From positions 20,727,311 through 20,791,310 of the forward strand of contig NC_063155.1 in the NCBI RefSeq assembly GCF_020921035.1: DNA of 64,000 nt, written 5' to 3'. Shown one piece after another: positions 39,259 through 50,019 of this stretch. The translations under genes were made by a program, and so were the position numbers. The notes under the pieces were generated by a model, which was not told where the DNA came from, did no database searches, and saw only the letters and a list, made by a program, of their open reading frames with translations. Source of the DNA: Rhodamnia argentea. Lineage: Eukaryota; Streptophyta; Magnoliopsida; Myrtales; Myrtaceae. The first letter of the stretch is position 1. Every line of letters begins with the position of its first letter.

Positions 39259-39262
<4 letters not shown>

Positions 39263-39301
<39 letters not shown>
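39263..39301. repeat. (TA)n microsatellite at the viral boundary
   Basis: About 19 AT/TA units directly after the last viral codons. Endogenous caulimovirids are known to be found at TA-dinucleotide tracts, so this fits an integration junction. Confidence 0.9.
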
Positions 39302-39302
<1 letters not shown>

Positions 39303-39534
39303 CCAAATTTGTTCATAAATTAAAAAATATATAAACTGTTTCGCCAGCCGTGGCTTGCCCACCGCCAACACGGCCTGCTTGCTGCCGCCGCAGCTCACCG
39401 CTGCCACAGCGGCCCGCCAGCCTACCTGGTGCTAAAATGATCGTTTCGTCTTCTTGCTTCGCACCGTTCGGGCTCAATGCCGTGAGGACGAGAGACAATG
39501 TGCTCCGTTTGGTGAGCAAAGAGAGAGCCAATAA

Positions 39535-40398
39535 GACCAGGGCGGCGTCCTCAGGTCCACGGCGTCACGGATCTATGCCAACTTGAAGAAGGTGAAGCAG
39601 CCGCCGGTCTCACCCGGCGGGAGCCTGGTGAGCTTCATCAGCTCCATCTTCAGCACGACGCCCAAGAACGCGAAGAGGTCCGATCACACCGAGGCAAACC
39701 TCGAGAGGAAGTTAAGGTCGGGCGAAGCTTCCTCTTCCACTTCTGCCTCTTCCACTGCTCCTTCGCTCTCGAGGCCGTGCCTAAGCAAGAGCACGCCCTC
39801 GACGCGACAGCGGTTACGCAACGGGGCCAAGAGGACGGTCGGTTTCTACCCGGTTAGCGTCATCGTTGATGAGGATTGTAGACCCTGCGGCCACAAATGC
39901 CTACGTCAAGAAGGAGGAGGAGGAGGAGGAGGAGGAGAAGAACAGAGCAGCTCTGTTTCTCTCTCGGTGCCAACAGCTTGGAGAATCGGGAAATCCCAGC
40001 CTAGAGAAAGCGACCCAGATTGGAGTTTGTATCTGAAAGATCTGTTGATGGAGAAGAGCAGGCGATTCGAAGAGAGCGCGAGAGAGTTGCTGGGAGATTA
40101 TGGAGAGAATCAGAAGCAGGGTTTTGAGTTGAGGGGTCATTGTGAAAAAGAAGTAGAAGAAGAAGATGACGACGACGATGACGATGATGGTGGGGCGAGT
40201 TTTTGGAGCTCAGATCTGTCCGAGCTCAACCATCTTGCAGCGACTAACGATAAGTACAATGCAGAGCTTCTTGTGCATGACACGGCTTATTTCGATAAGC
40301 GTCGGGTCAGTTTTAAGGAGTACAGATTATGGGCGGGTGGTGAAGGACGGGCAGGCGCGGCGGTGAGCAACGGTGGCATGCCAATTACAAGTGAATAA
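39535..40398 (+). pseudogene. BIG GRAIN 1-like protein, 5'-truncated
   Basis: Frame opens after a TAA at 39532 without an ATG and runs to the stop at 40398. Matches the body of plant BIG GRAIN 1-like proteins (plasma-membrane-associated, linked to auxin response and organ size): RIYANLKKVKQPPVSPGGSL, LVSFISSIFSTT, SCLSKS-like CLSKSTPSTRQR, then KRTVGFYPVSVIVDEDCRPC and GHKC, a Gly/Glu run, DWSLYLKDLLMEKSRRFEE, an acidic run, and SSDLSELNHLAATNDKYNAE where the family usually has SDLFEL. The N-terminal Ser-rich part and a start codon are missing, and the last 30 residues do not fit. High GC unlike its flanks. Its position 230 bp from the viral end suggests the insertion or an associated deletion removed the 5' part. 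It could still be expressed from a start upstream by splicing, but I see no exon there. Confidence 0.7.
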
Positions 40399-40580
40399 AA
40401 GTGATCTTCCGAAGTTATAGGCCACGGATCGAAAATGAGTTGAGTTAAAATTCATATTTAAATAGACTTTATAGGCCTAAACTCATATCTAACTCATTTT
40501 TTAAATTTGTCGATTCCATATTTAACCCAAATGAGTAAAAGTGTCAAAAACCCATATTGACATCTCTAACTGAATCCAAT

Positions 40581-42833
40581 AAGGCTGCGTTTGGTAATTA
40601 GGGATAAAAATTGAGCTAGAATAATTTATATTATATCCTATATTTGGCTCTCATCCATGACAGGATAAAGTGGGATACAAGGCTGCGTTTGATTGTCTGA
40701 ATTTCTAGTCCGGATATGATTGGATAAGACATGATATGAAATCCAGGGATTTTGCCATATCATATCCATTGTTTGGTGAATCGCAGTAATAAAATCGGAT
40801 ATATGAATATCCTATAATATTCATTGTTTGGTATTTACACATATCGATGTAAACTAACCTGAAAATGCACAAACGGAGATTATAAGAATCTCTCATAATT
40901 CATTCCCAACTATAGTAAGAGTGAGAAAATATGATCATTCACATTTGCAATTACGAAAAGTATTTTTCTTTCGTTACTTTAGTTAAACTTCAACATGAAC
41001 CATAAAGTTACAGAGAAGAATGAGTTTTGACTCTCTTTTTGCTTTTATAAACTTTTGACATGAACCAAAAACCTACTATTGAAAAGAAGTTTCGACTCTC
41101 TCACTGTTTTCATAAAGTTTTGACATAAATTAAAAACTACAACGGAATGCTGAAACTTCAATATGAACCAGAGATACATAAGATAAGAAGATGGAGAATT
41201 TTTTTTTTTTTTTTTGAAATTTCATTGTCCTACATTTTTCGAGAATTAGAAAGATCATCTTCAAGTTCGAATTTATTCATTTAAAATGATTCTTCTACTT
41301 TATTTTTTATTTTTTATTTTTTATATATCATTTTTCATTATTTTTATTCCGCTCCATCATTTTTTAATAAATATTTTATTAAATAATAAACTATGCTACA
41401 ATACTTAAAATACGTAATGATATGGATACGAAGTGTGTGTTTATGCACAAAATATATATATTATAAAATAGAAAGAAACTCAAATTTATAAATACATATA
41501 GGTATATATAAAAAAAATTTATTTTTATTTTTATGTTAGCATTAATATTATAATTCAAAATTAATTATTATTTTAATTTTATTATTTCAGAATTTTTTTA
41601 TTAAAAAAATAGCTTTTATATCATGGACATAAGAATCTTATCCATCTTTATCCCACTTCCCCCATGGATAATTATATACAAGCTATATCCCCCTTTTATC
41701 CTGTCTTGGGCGGGAGCCAAATATGGGATATGATAAGTCTTATCCTATCATGATTTTTACCCCGACTATCAAATGCAACCTAATGAGATATAACATGGAT
41801 AAAATTATGCCATCGGAGAGATGTGATAATGTGGATATGATTTCTTATGTTTGTGGTATAAAAGCTCTTTTTTATCAAATAACAAACTTCTTATGTAATA
41901 AACTAAAACAACAATTAAATATGAATCATATTTGAATTCTAATGTTAAAAATAAAATGAAACATGAAAAATATTTTTTTTATTTATTCCTATATGTTTTT
42001 ATAAGTTTTAGTTTCTTTCTACGTTATAATGTATTTTTTGTGCATATATCCACATACTTCATATCTATATCATTACATATTTTATGTATGGTAGTATAGT
42101 TTATCATTTAATAAAAATTTTATTAAGAAATCATGTAACGAAATAAAAATAATAAAAAAAGAGATGTAAAAATGAAATAAATAAGTAAATAAAAATAAAG
42201 TAGAAGAACCTAGATTTTAAGTGAACAAGTTCGAACTTGAAAATGATCTTTCTAATTCTCAAAGGATGTGAGCCAATGAAATTTAAAAAAAAAAAAAATA
42301 AGCCAAGAAACTTCCATATCATTCTTCTATGTATCTCTGGTTCATGTTAAAGTTTCACTACTCCTTTATTATTTTAGTCACGTCAAATTTCAACCAAAAT
42401 GTTGAGAGAGTAAAAACTTCTTCTTCTTCATAGGTTTTTGGTTCACGTCAAAAGTCTATAAATAAAGAAATAGAGTCAAAAATCATTATCCTCCGCAACT
42501 TTATGGTTCATGTTGAAATTTAATGAAAGTAGGGAAAGAGGCTAAACTTTTCCTAGTTGCAAATGTGAGTAATCATATTTTCTCTCTCTTACTAGAGTTG
42601 GCAGTGAATTATAAATATATTCTTATAGTCTCTATTTGTGCATTTTTAGGTTCATTTACATTGATATGTATAAATACCAAATAATAAACACGATATTATA
42701 TGAGCATATCCGGTTTTATTATTGTGATTCACCAAATAATAAATAGGATATCATAAAATTTCCGTATTTTATATCCCATCATATCTAATCCTATTTTGAT
42801 TAAAAATTTAGACGATCAAACGCATCTTGAGTG
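40581..42833. mobile_element. Large fold-back region, two interlocked inverted-repeat elements
   Basis: Element 1: left arm from 40681 (GGCTGCGTTTGATTGTCTGA) and right arm ending 42833 (inverted GATGCGTTTGATCGTCTAAA), arms about 650-900 bp. Shared blocks include CAAACGGAGATTATAAGAAT versus its inverse near 42630. Element 2: left end 40581-40677 (GGCTGCGTTTGGTAATTAGG, ATATTTGGCTCTC) and inverted right end about 41640-41790 (GGGAGCCAAATATGGGATAT). Order: 2-left, 1-left, 2-right, 1-right. The GCTGCGTTTG ends are typical of hAT-like MITEs. No transposase frame. Confidence 0.7.
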
Positions 42834-44779
42834 AATGATCTTACCTTGCCTTTGAGATGGAAATTTGAGCCACATTCATGGAGAAGTTTTTGAAACTTGT
42901 GCGAGGTTGAAGAAACCTTGCCAAAGGCTGCGTCGGCCATGCACCGAGCCATTTGTGGCCGTGGGCGTTGGAACGCCACGTGTTAGCCAGCCACTAGCAA
43001 GCACTGGTTGGGCACCATAGGCCCTTTTTTTTATTTTTTTCCCCTCCAAGAGATCTGATATTTATTTGCTACATATATTTTTTTCTAAAATAATCGATCA
43101 AATTTTGATTGCGCATATCTTCTGCGTTCGCCATCCGATTAACCTGATTTTTATGCCAAGAGACAGTTTGTAATCGAAAATGCTGTCCCTTTCTCGGGAC
43201 AGTGTAGGCACTATAGATTTTCGAGAATCGAGTTAAACGGATATGATATTTTTTTGTTATAAATATAATCTACGTGTTTTTATTGTAGCGGCAGAGAACC
43301 TATGAATTGACATATATAGTGAAATTAATTAGGTTGATCATCACAAATTTTTTAACACCTCAAGATCAGATGATTGTGGTTAAAAGTTGCGATATCTTGA
43401 GAACCAACTATCCAATCTTCATAAATTTGTGTCTTTCAAAAAACTGTTGACAAGGATGACCCAATTACACCATGTACTCGAAATTTTAATGAAGAGCTAT
43501 TTTGGGTGCGATTTCGACAATTTTGTTAGATCTTCGGTAAAAAAAAAAAAACTAATAATTTACTTTTATTATTTGTATATGATCGGATTATCATTGGTAC
43601 ATTGCATAAAAATGATTCACCAAGCAAAGAAATGACTTAAAATAACTTTCTAAGGCTTAGTTGTAAGCTTCAGAGTTGTCTTGTCGGAATTTCAATCATG
43701 AAAATGAGTGTTTTAACTTCTAGAAGGTGTTTCACAAGTACCTCGCACTTGTAACAATTTCAATGCTGCAGTAGCTTAAAGGAAGCCGCATCATCCAGTT
43801 TTAAGGTATCAGCAAACATGTTCACATGACTTCACCACATAACTTGAGGACAACACAATTATAGTTCAGTCATAACTATATCAAATAAGCTCGTCGCTAA
43901 AGTCAGCAACATCGGAGACCTTACTATTTCTATTTATGTACACTTATTTGCTTTTTAATCATGTGCATATAAGAGATATATATTTATGAGATGAGAAAAA
44001 TTAAAAACCCATAAACCCAAGATAGCAAGAAATAAGAATTCACATGAATTAGGGATGTCAAATGGCTACGGATTGTGTTGAGTAGACTTGAATTGACATG
44101 TGATGTATCGGCTTGATACATTAGATTGACTCTCCATGATGTGACATGAGGCACGTGCTAGGCCAGGTCCATCGTTTCAAACTATTGATCACACTTCATT
44201 AGTCACGTTGGGCGTGAGCAGTAGAAATCATATACCTTCATCCAAAAACATTGCCAAGAGGAAGCCAGGGTCAAACAAATGTTTTATTGGCCAATTAGGA
44301 TTATTAACTCCTTCACATCATAAAATCTTTTGAAATATGACTTTTTAACACAATTTACACATGAATCTCAAGAAGCCACTCTCAAAATATTCTTACAGAG
44401 TACTTGGAAATGACCTTAATCCGGCATGCCGAGATGTCCGAGGCCTGCATCAGCCAAAAACGTTTCCTTTCTCTCTCATGATTCCTCCTCTCTCTTTCTC
44501 TCTTATATTTCTTTTCCCTCTTGTTTTATCTAACGCCAGCTACTGCAAAAATGAGAAATGGGCCGAGGAAGGTGGAAGAAAGGGTTTACCCAACTTGCAA
44601 AGAGCTGGCCTGGCCCAGTGCAGGGCGGTCGGGTCGGGCCCCTCACAGGTCAGCTAGGCCCGTCAGAGGGTCATGGAGAGGCCCATCCAGCCCTTCGGTA
44701 GGCCCGTTCTCCTCCTATGTAGGGAATCCATGCTCTTTTGAAGGGCTGAGCTAATGCATTTGAAGGGAATTTGCACAGT
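42834..44779. other. Intergenic, no gene recognised
   Basis: Contains scattered short frames without recognisable domains. A GC-rich patch at 44560-44750 repeats GGGCC-type motifs and leads into the array copy 0. Confidence 0.4.
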
Positions 44780-46105
44780 TTTGAAGAGCCGGGCCAACCC
44801 TTCGAAGGGTTTCACGTAAAATACAAAAATCCCCATAAATAGAAGATCAATTTCTTCAATTCTTTTCAAGTTAAGTAAATTCTTCACTTACTCATTCTTG
44901 AAAAAAACTTCTTTCGAGCTTGTTACTAATTTTTTTTCTCTTAACTCTCGCGGGAATGTCGGTAGGCGGAGGAGGATTTGAGGAGCAATCGAAACCCAAA
45001 GCTATCAGGTAGTGTTTCAAACCAATTTTATCTAAGATTAATCATTACGATGCTAGAGCTATAATAGAAATTTGAGTAGTACATTCAATTGAAAATAAGT
45101 TATCTTTCTGCTCAAATATTATAAGCATATGTGTAAATATTCTGTAAAATGAACTGACCTTAGGTTCGCATACCGAAGGGATCGGGTTGAAAGGGCCGAA
45201 GAAGATGACTCCTACAAGGTTGTAACTTGTTGGTGCTGAATTGAGGCTCGGTGCTTGTGACTATTTATACATATATATTATGGAAAAAAAATAAAAAAAT
45301 TGAAATTCGATTTAATAGAATCAGCTCTATGATCTTCGTTCTTTTAATTTTTTCAGACTTGCGGATTTCTTCACTCTTCCTTTCTTTTCTCTTTTCTGCT
45401 CTTCTTCGTCTTCCTACCACATAGATGCCATTAACACCTTGATCTGCCTCCAACATTCAGTGTAACCATCACTGTCGACCATTTATGCTGCCAATTTTGT
45501 TCTCTTCATCGTCTCTCCGACACAAACTGTGCCTCCATTTAAAGCCATCGAATTTGAGTACCAGTGTCTCATGGGCAAATAGAATCAGAGATTATCAACG
45601 AGAGCCTATATTGAGTCATGACGATGGCCTTGCCCAACGCCGCAATGTTCTCGACAAGGCTGGGCGAGGGCCGCTACCCCCGTGCATTTCATTATTTTCT
45701 ACGCGCGAGTCTCGTGTGGTCAATAGAGTTCGAAAACATATGCCCCACATAACTTTTGGAGGAGAAATTACATCAGTCATATTAACCACAAGAAAAAAAA
45801 AAGGGACTTGCTTAGCATAATTATAACCAATTGACAAAACTAATGCCAACCATATCCAAACTCACAAATGCGTGCCACCAAAATTAATACCTATTCAGAT
45901 TCGGTTTGAAGTACTGATTACTGAAAAATCTATATTAATCGTGGCATTTGTGGTGCTATAAATGTCATTTAAATAAAGGATTAAGCCAATGAGGATCTTA
46001 ATAGGACTACGGGCATTCAACTGGAATCTTTTTGAGTCACTTGCGAGTTTAGTATTAATCTGGTCCACATCGATTGAAAAATTTACAGAAAAAGAAATTT
46101 TGTGT
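44780..46105. repeat. Tandem array copy 0 (partial)
   Basis: Matches 47160-48410 of copy 1: starts at the GGGCCAACCCTTCGAAGGGTT block (44792), then AATTTCTTCAATTCTTTTCAAG, the MSVGGGG-type exon-like piece, the CTTCGTCTTCCTACCACATAG block and ATTAAGCCAATGAGGATCTTA (45983). It lacks the 68-codon frame and the A/B-barrel gene and passes directly into copy 1. Confidence 0.8.
44956..45009 (+). other. Exon-like fragment in array copy 0
   Basis: Codons MSVGGGGFEEQSKPKAIR are followed by GTAGTG, and a second piece about 45163-45220 (FAYRRDRVERAEEDDSYK) has an AG before and a GT after it. Copies 1-3 have lost about 65 bp here and carry stops. It could be a captured piece of a host gene. I do not recognise the protein. 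Confidence 0.3.
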
Positions 46106-46450
46106 AGTTATGAAATACATTCTCGTTCTCTAAAATTCGTCCAAGAAACAGAATAAAAAAAATCAATTATGTACAAAATTGATTTTTCAGATTAGAATTG
46201 TTGCCAAACACAACCTAAGTAATTTGTTTTAAGATGTCGATAAGATTGGGAAGTCGGTTAAAGAAAAGTTGGAATTTTGCTATAAAAGTAGGAAATATGA
46301 GATGCTGTTAACAGAGACAAATAAAGGTAAATATAAGATGTTTTTAAGAGAGACAAATAAAAACTAGTCAAATATAAGAAAAGTCGATATTTTGGAAAGC
46401 CCATTTTATTAAATCTTAGAGAGATCTTAAAAGCGTAATGTTTTTTTTAA

Positions 46451-46786
46451 GGGAAAATTTTCCAATCAATCATAAATTTATTATACGGATACCAATGCAG
46501 TCCTAAACATTTTAATTTTGTCAATTTAATGTTGAACATTTGCGCAAAATTTCAATATACAATTTTGGTCAATTTTCTGCCGGAAATTGCTAACGTGACG
46601 GTTCAATCTTCATCGGTCATCCTATGTGGCGCACCGACACGGCATCAATTTCTGTCAAAATTTGGTTGGAAGGACTATATTCGAGTTTTTGTGCAAATAT
46701 TTACAACTAAATTAGCAAAATTGAATAGATGAGGGCTGAATTAGCAACCATACAATTAGGTATAACATTGATTGGATAATTTTCCC
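46451..46786. mobile_element. MITE family B, copy 2
   Basis: GGGAAAATTTTCCAATCAATC at the left and an inverted TTGATTGGATAATTTTCCC at the right; about 336 bp, non-coding. Same site in the array unit as the 52659 and 58881 copies. Confidence 0.75.
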
Positions 46787-47527
46787 TATTTAATACCACT
46801 AAGTTTTTTAAATTTACCATCTCTTTTAGTAATTTATCAGCATGAAGTCATTTCCTTGGTCAGATTCCGTCTAAAGTATTGACATTTTGTGGAAAGATCC
46901 ATATTTAAATGGAGCATGTGTGCTATTATAAGTGTCACTTTGATCAAGGATCAATGCCCGTCCTTCGCGGATCAGAAGTATTGAAGACTACATGAAGGCA
47001 CGTTCCTCCTCTGATGATATTGAGAATACGCCCCTCCTTTGCAGATCAGAAATTAAATTGTTCCCTCTTGCACCAGCTATTACCATCACCAGCTAACGCT
47101 TCCTTCCCCAGTTGAGTCGCTTGAGCCACGCCCCTCCGGCTTTAAGACGGGTCGTGTACTTTGAAGGGTCGGGCCAACCCTTTGAAGGGTTTCATTTAAA
47201 TTACAAAAATCCCAATAAATGGAAGATCAATTTCTTCAATTCTTTTCAAGTTAAGTAAATCTTTCTCTTACTCGTTCTTGAAAAATATCTTCTTTTGAGC
47301 TTGTTTCTAATTTGTTTTTTGTTAACTCTCACTGGAATGTCGGTAGGCGGAGGAGGAATAGAGGAGCGACAATAGAAATATGAGTAGTACATTCAATTGA
47401 AAATAAGTTACTTCTACTCAAATATTATATGCATATGTGTAAAATATCCTTTAAATGAACTGACCCTAGGTTCATTGACCAAAGGGATCAGGCTGATCGG
47501 TGTTGAACCGAGGTCCGGTGCATCTGA

Positions 47528-47529
<2 letters not shown>

Positions 47530-47613
<84 letters not shown>
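47530..47613. repeat. (CT)n(TA)n microsatellite
   Basis: About 31 CT units followed by about 10 TA units. Absent from the homologous places in copies 0, 2 and 3, which instead have ACTATTTATACATATATA-like sequence. Confidence 0.95.
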
Positions 47614-47614
<1 letters not shown>

Positions 47615-48756
47615 AATTTGAAATTCCATTTGATAAATCAGCTCTGTGATCTTCGTTATTTTAATTTTTTCAGGCTTGCCGATTTCTTCACTCTCCCTTT
47701 CTTTTCTTTTACTTCGTCTTCCTGCTACATAGATGCCATTAACACACTAATTTGCCTCCAACATTTAGTGTAACCATCATTGTCGACCATTTATGCTGCC
47801 AATTTTGTTCTCTTCATCGTCTTTCCAACACAAACTGTGCCTCCCTTTAAAGCCATTAAATTTGAGCACAAGTGTCTCACTGGCAAATCAGAATACGAGA
47901 TTATCAACGACAGCTTGTATTGAGTATGGCCTTGCCCGAGGCCGCGATGGTCTGGACAAGGCTAGGCAAGGGCTGCTACCCTTGTACATATCATTATTTC
48001 TATACTTGTGAGTCTCACGTGGTGCATAGAGTTCAAAACATAGGCCCCCACATGACTTTTGGAGGAGAAATTACATCAATCATATTAACCACACGCATAC
48101 ACACACAAAATTGAGACTTGCTAAGCGTAATCCAGTTGACAAAACTAATGCCAACCATATCCAAACTCATAAATGCATGCCATCAAAATTAATATTTGTT
48201 CAGATTCAGTTTGAAGTACCGATTATTGAAAGAATTGTATTAATCGTGGCATGTGTAATGTTATAAATGTCATTTAAATAAAGGATTAAGCCAATGAGGA
48301 TCTTAAGAGGACTTGATGAGGGCATTTGACTGGAATCTTTTTGAGTGACTTGCATTTTTAGTATTCATCTAGTACACATTGATTCGATAATTTACGGAAA
48401 TAGAAGTTTTGTGATTAAGGATCAATGCCCGTCCTTTGCGGATCGTAAGTATTGAAGACTACATGAAGGCACGTTCCTCCTTTGATGATATTGAGAATAT
48501 GCCCCTCCTATGCCTACCAGATATGAAACTAAAGGGAACACACTTCCCAACGATCAAGAACAGCAAAAAGTTTCAAATATGAAACTAAAGGGACGCACTT
48601 TCCAAAGGTCAAGAACAGCAAAATGTCAGCCACATCTTTTTTTTTTTTTTTTGTTTCTTTCAGCGCCTACCTTTCTGTTGGGGCATAGTGACTGGTAAGT
48701 GAAGGATTGCAGGCAATGATGGCTAACTTGATGTTGGGTAACTTTTGTTGGTAGAT

Positions 48757-48963
48757 TCATTTGCATCTAGCGCTGACAAAAGTCCATGATCTGTGAAGGG
48801 AAGAAATTTGCAGTAATCCACAGTGGGGCCGCTGTGACTTTCCATTATTAGTAATTAGATAGAAGTAGTGACAGAAGTGCTGGATCCATGTGAGAGAGTC
48901 ACGGAGCCTTCCACTTCCACTGGTTGATCTCCATCCACCATGTGATATTTTCAGTCTAGGCAT
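48757..48963 (-). other. Conserved 68-codon reading frame, array copy 1
   Basis: Minus-strand frame beginning MPRLKISHGGWRSTSG and ending SWTFVSARCK. Full-length open counterparts occur at 54917-55123 (-), 61607-61813 (-) and 59152-59358 (+). No known domain. Several of the differences between copies replace amino acids, so it may be repeat sequence that happens to be open. Confidence 0.35.
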
Positions 48964-49477
48964 ATCAATCTCTACAGCATGTGCCCTTTTGTGTTTATGT
49001 GTGTGTGGGAGAGAGAATGTAGTGACTGTCCGACTTTAAAATGGGTCGTTTTCTTTGAGGTCACGCAAAACTAATTTACAGATGTAACAGTTTCGCATAG
49101 ACGATATAAAATCCAAGACATATTGACGACTTTTTCAATTATCTAACATTATGTCTCTTCGAGACAGTAATATATGTTTATATAGATTCAGTGAGATTTA
49201 CCAATTATCTGACTAAAGGCATAAATATTACTGAAAATTCCGTGCCAACCTAAAGAAATATGAAAAGACAGAAAAACTGCAAAGAATGGACAAACCATGT
49301 TTGTCCTTCATTAAACTGAACTTATATGCTACATCTTCCACATTGTGATATAGCATGATTTTTGACTCGTAATTTTGGAAAGACTAATTATCTCAATCTT
49401 GAGCCATATTAATCACTATACCCAACACAATGACTTATTATTCGAACACAACATTGGTAGAGGTTTGCAATGCAATG

Positions 49478-49957
49478 TTAATTCGGGTTTCGGAAAGGAG
49501 TCGGCTTGTAGTCGATCACCACTAGCTTCTCCACATGGGGCCAGCACAGCTCGTGGAACTCGAGGTGAGCGGGATGAACCATGTACTCTGCGATCCCCTC
49601 AGCGCTCTCGTACGTGAGCTCGAAGACGTGGGTGAAGCCTTCTTGCAAGTTCTCGATGCTCACGTCCTTGCCCCTAAAAATTTCACAGGAGGAAGACAAT
49701 GGTAAATCCCAAAGACCAAGCACCTGAACAAAACTGGCTAAGGAAACATTCCCCAATGGATTCACCCAACTTCTGGTGAGGGGGAGTAAAGGGAAAGAGC
49801 GCAAGAGAAGAATACATGTGCCAAGATTTCAAGGTTCGACGAGGTTGACGAGGTTGGAGTAACCCTTGATGAGTTGCTCGATTTGGTCTGGTGGGGTTTC
49901 GGGTTTGAACTTGCAAAGCAGCACATGCCTCACGAATCCCTTCGCTTCCACCTCCAT
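49478..49957 (-). pseudogene. Stress-response A/B-barrel gene Dabb3, frameshifted
   Basis: Same structure as Dabb4: exon 1 49957-49816, intron 49815-49674, exon 2 49673-49478. Exon 1 is 142 rather than 143 nt: near 49834 the plus strand reads AAGGTTCGACG where Dabb4 has AAGGATTCGACG, so one base is missing. The frame then stops right after NLVNLVEP, before the intron. Exon 2 (GKDVSIENLQEGFTHVFELT ... VIDYKPTPFRNPN) is intact, so the damage is recent. TATA and splice sites are kept. A base error in the assembly could also explain it. Confidence 0.85.
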
Positions 49958-50002
49958 TGTTGGTTTCCTGCTTGGGAGTTCAAAATGACCGTCCCCTATC
50001 CC

Positions 50003-50013
50003 CTTATTTATAG
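50003..50013 (-). promoter_or_regulatory. TATA box of Dabb3
   Basis: CTATAAATAAGGG on the minus strand, about 50 bp upstream of the start codon; same position as in Dabb4. Confidence 0.6.
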
Positions 50014-50019
50014 TTATTT

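Larger units (their letters stand above)
27273..39262. mobile_element. Endogenous caulimovirid (pararetrovirus) locus, florendovirus-like
   Basis: A 12.0 kb block of viral origin. It has the caulimovirid domain set (30K-type movement protein, coat protein with zinc knuckle, aspartic protease, RT, RNase H), a tRNA-iMet primer site, no integrase and no LTRs. Arrangement: inverted arm 27273-31832, coat-protein segment 31833-32842, direct arm 32843-37406, then leader, movement protein and coat-protein N-terminus to about 39262. The layout of one large polyprotein plus a second ORF of unknown function fits florendoviruses; the genus assignment is inference. Every reading frame has stops or shifts, so it is a fossil. 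Confidence 0.9.

Noticed and set aside
45485-45820. 111-codon frame and its homologues at 47793, 53799 and 60745
   Set aside because: Frames differ in length and break differently between array copies; no domain. Treated as repeat sequence.
47397-47629. Ser-Leu and Arg-Glu repeat frames on both strands
   Set aside because: Translation of the (CT)n(TA)n microsatellite.
48860-48905. Possible miR156-like string (GTGACAGAAG) in the array
   Set aside because: Only the first nine to ten bases agree with miR156; the rest diverges and no matching hairpin arm was seen.
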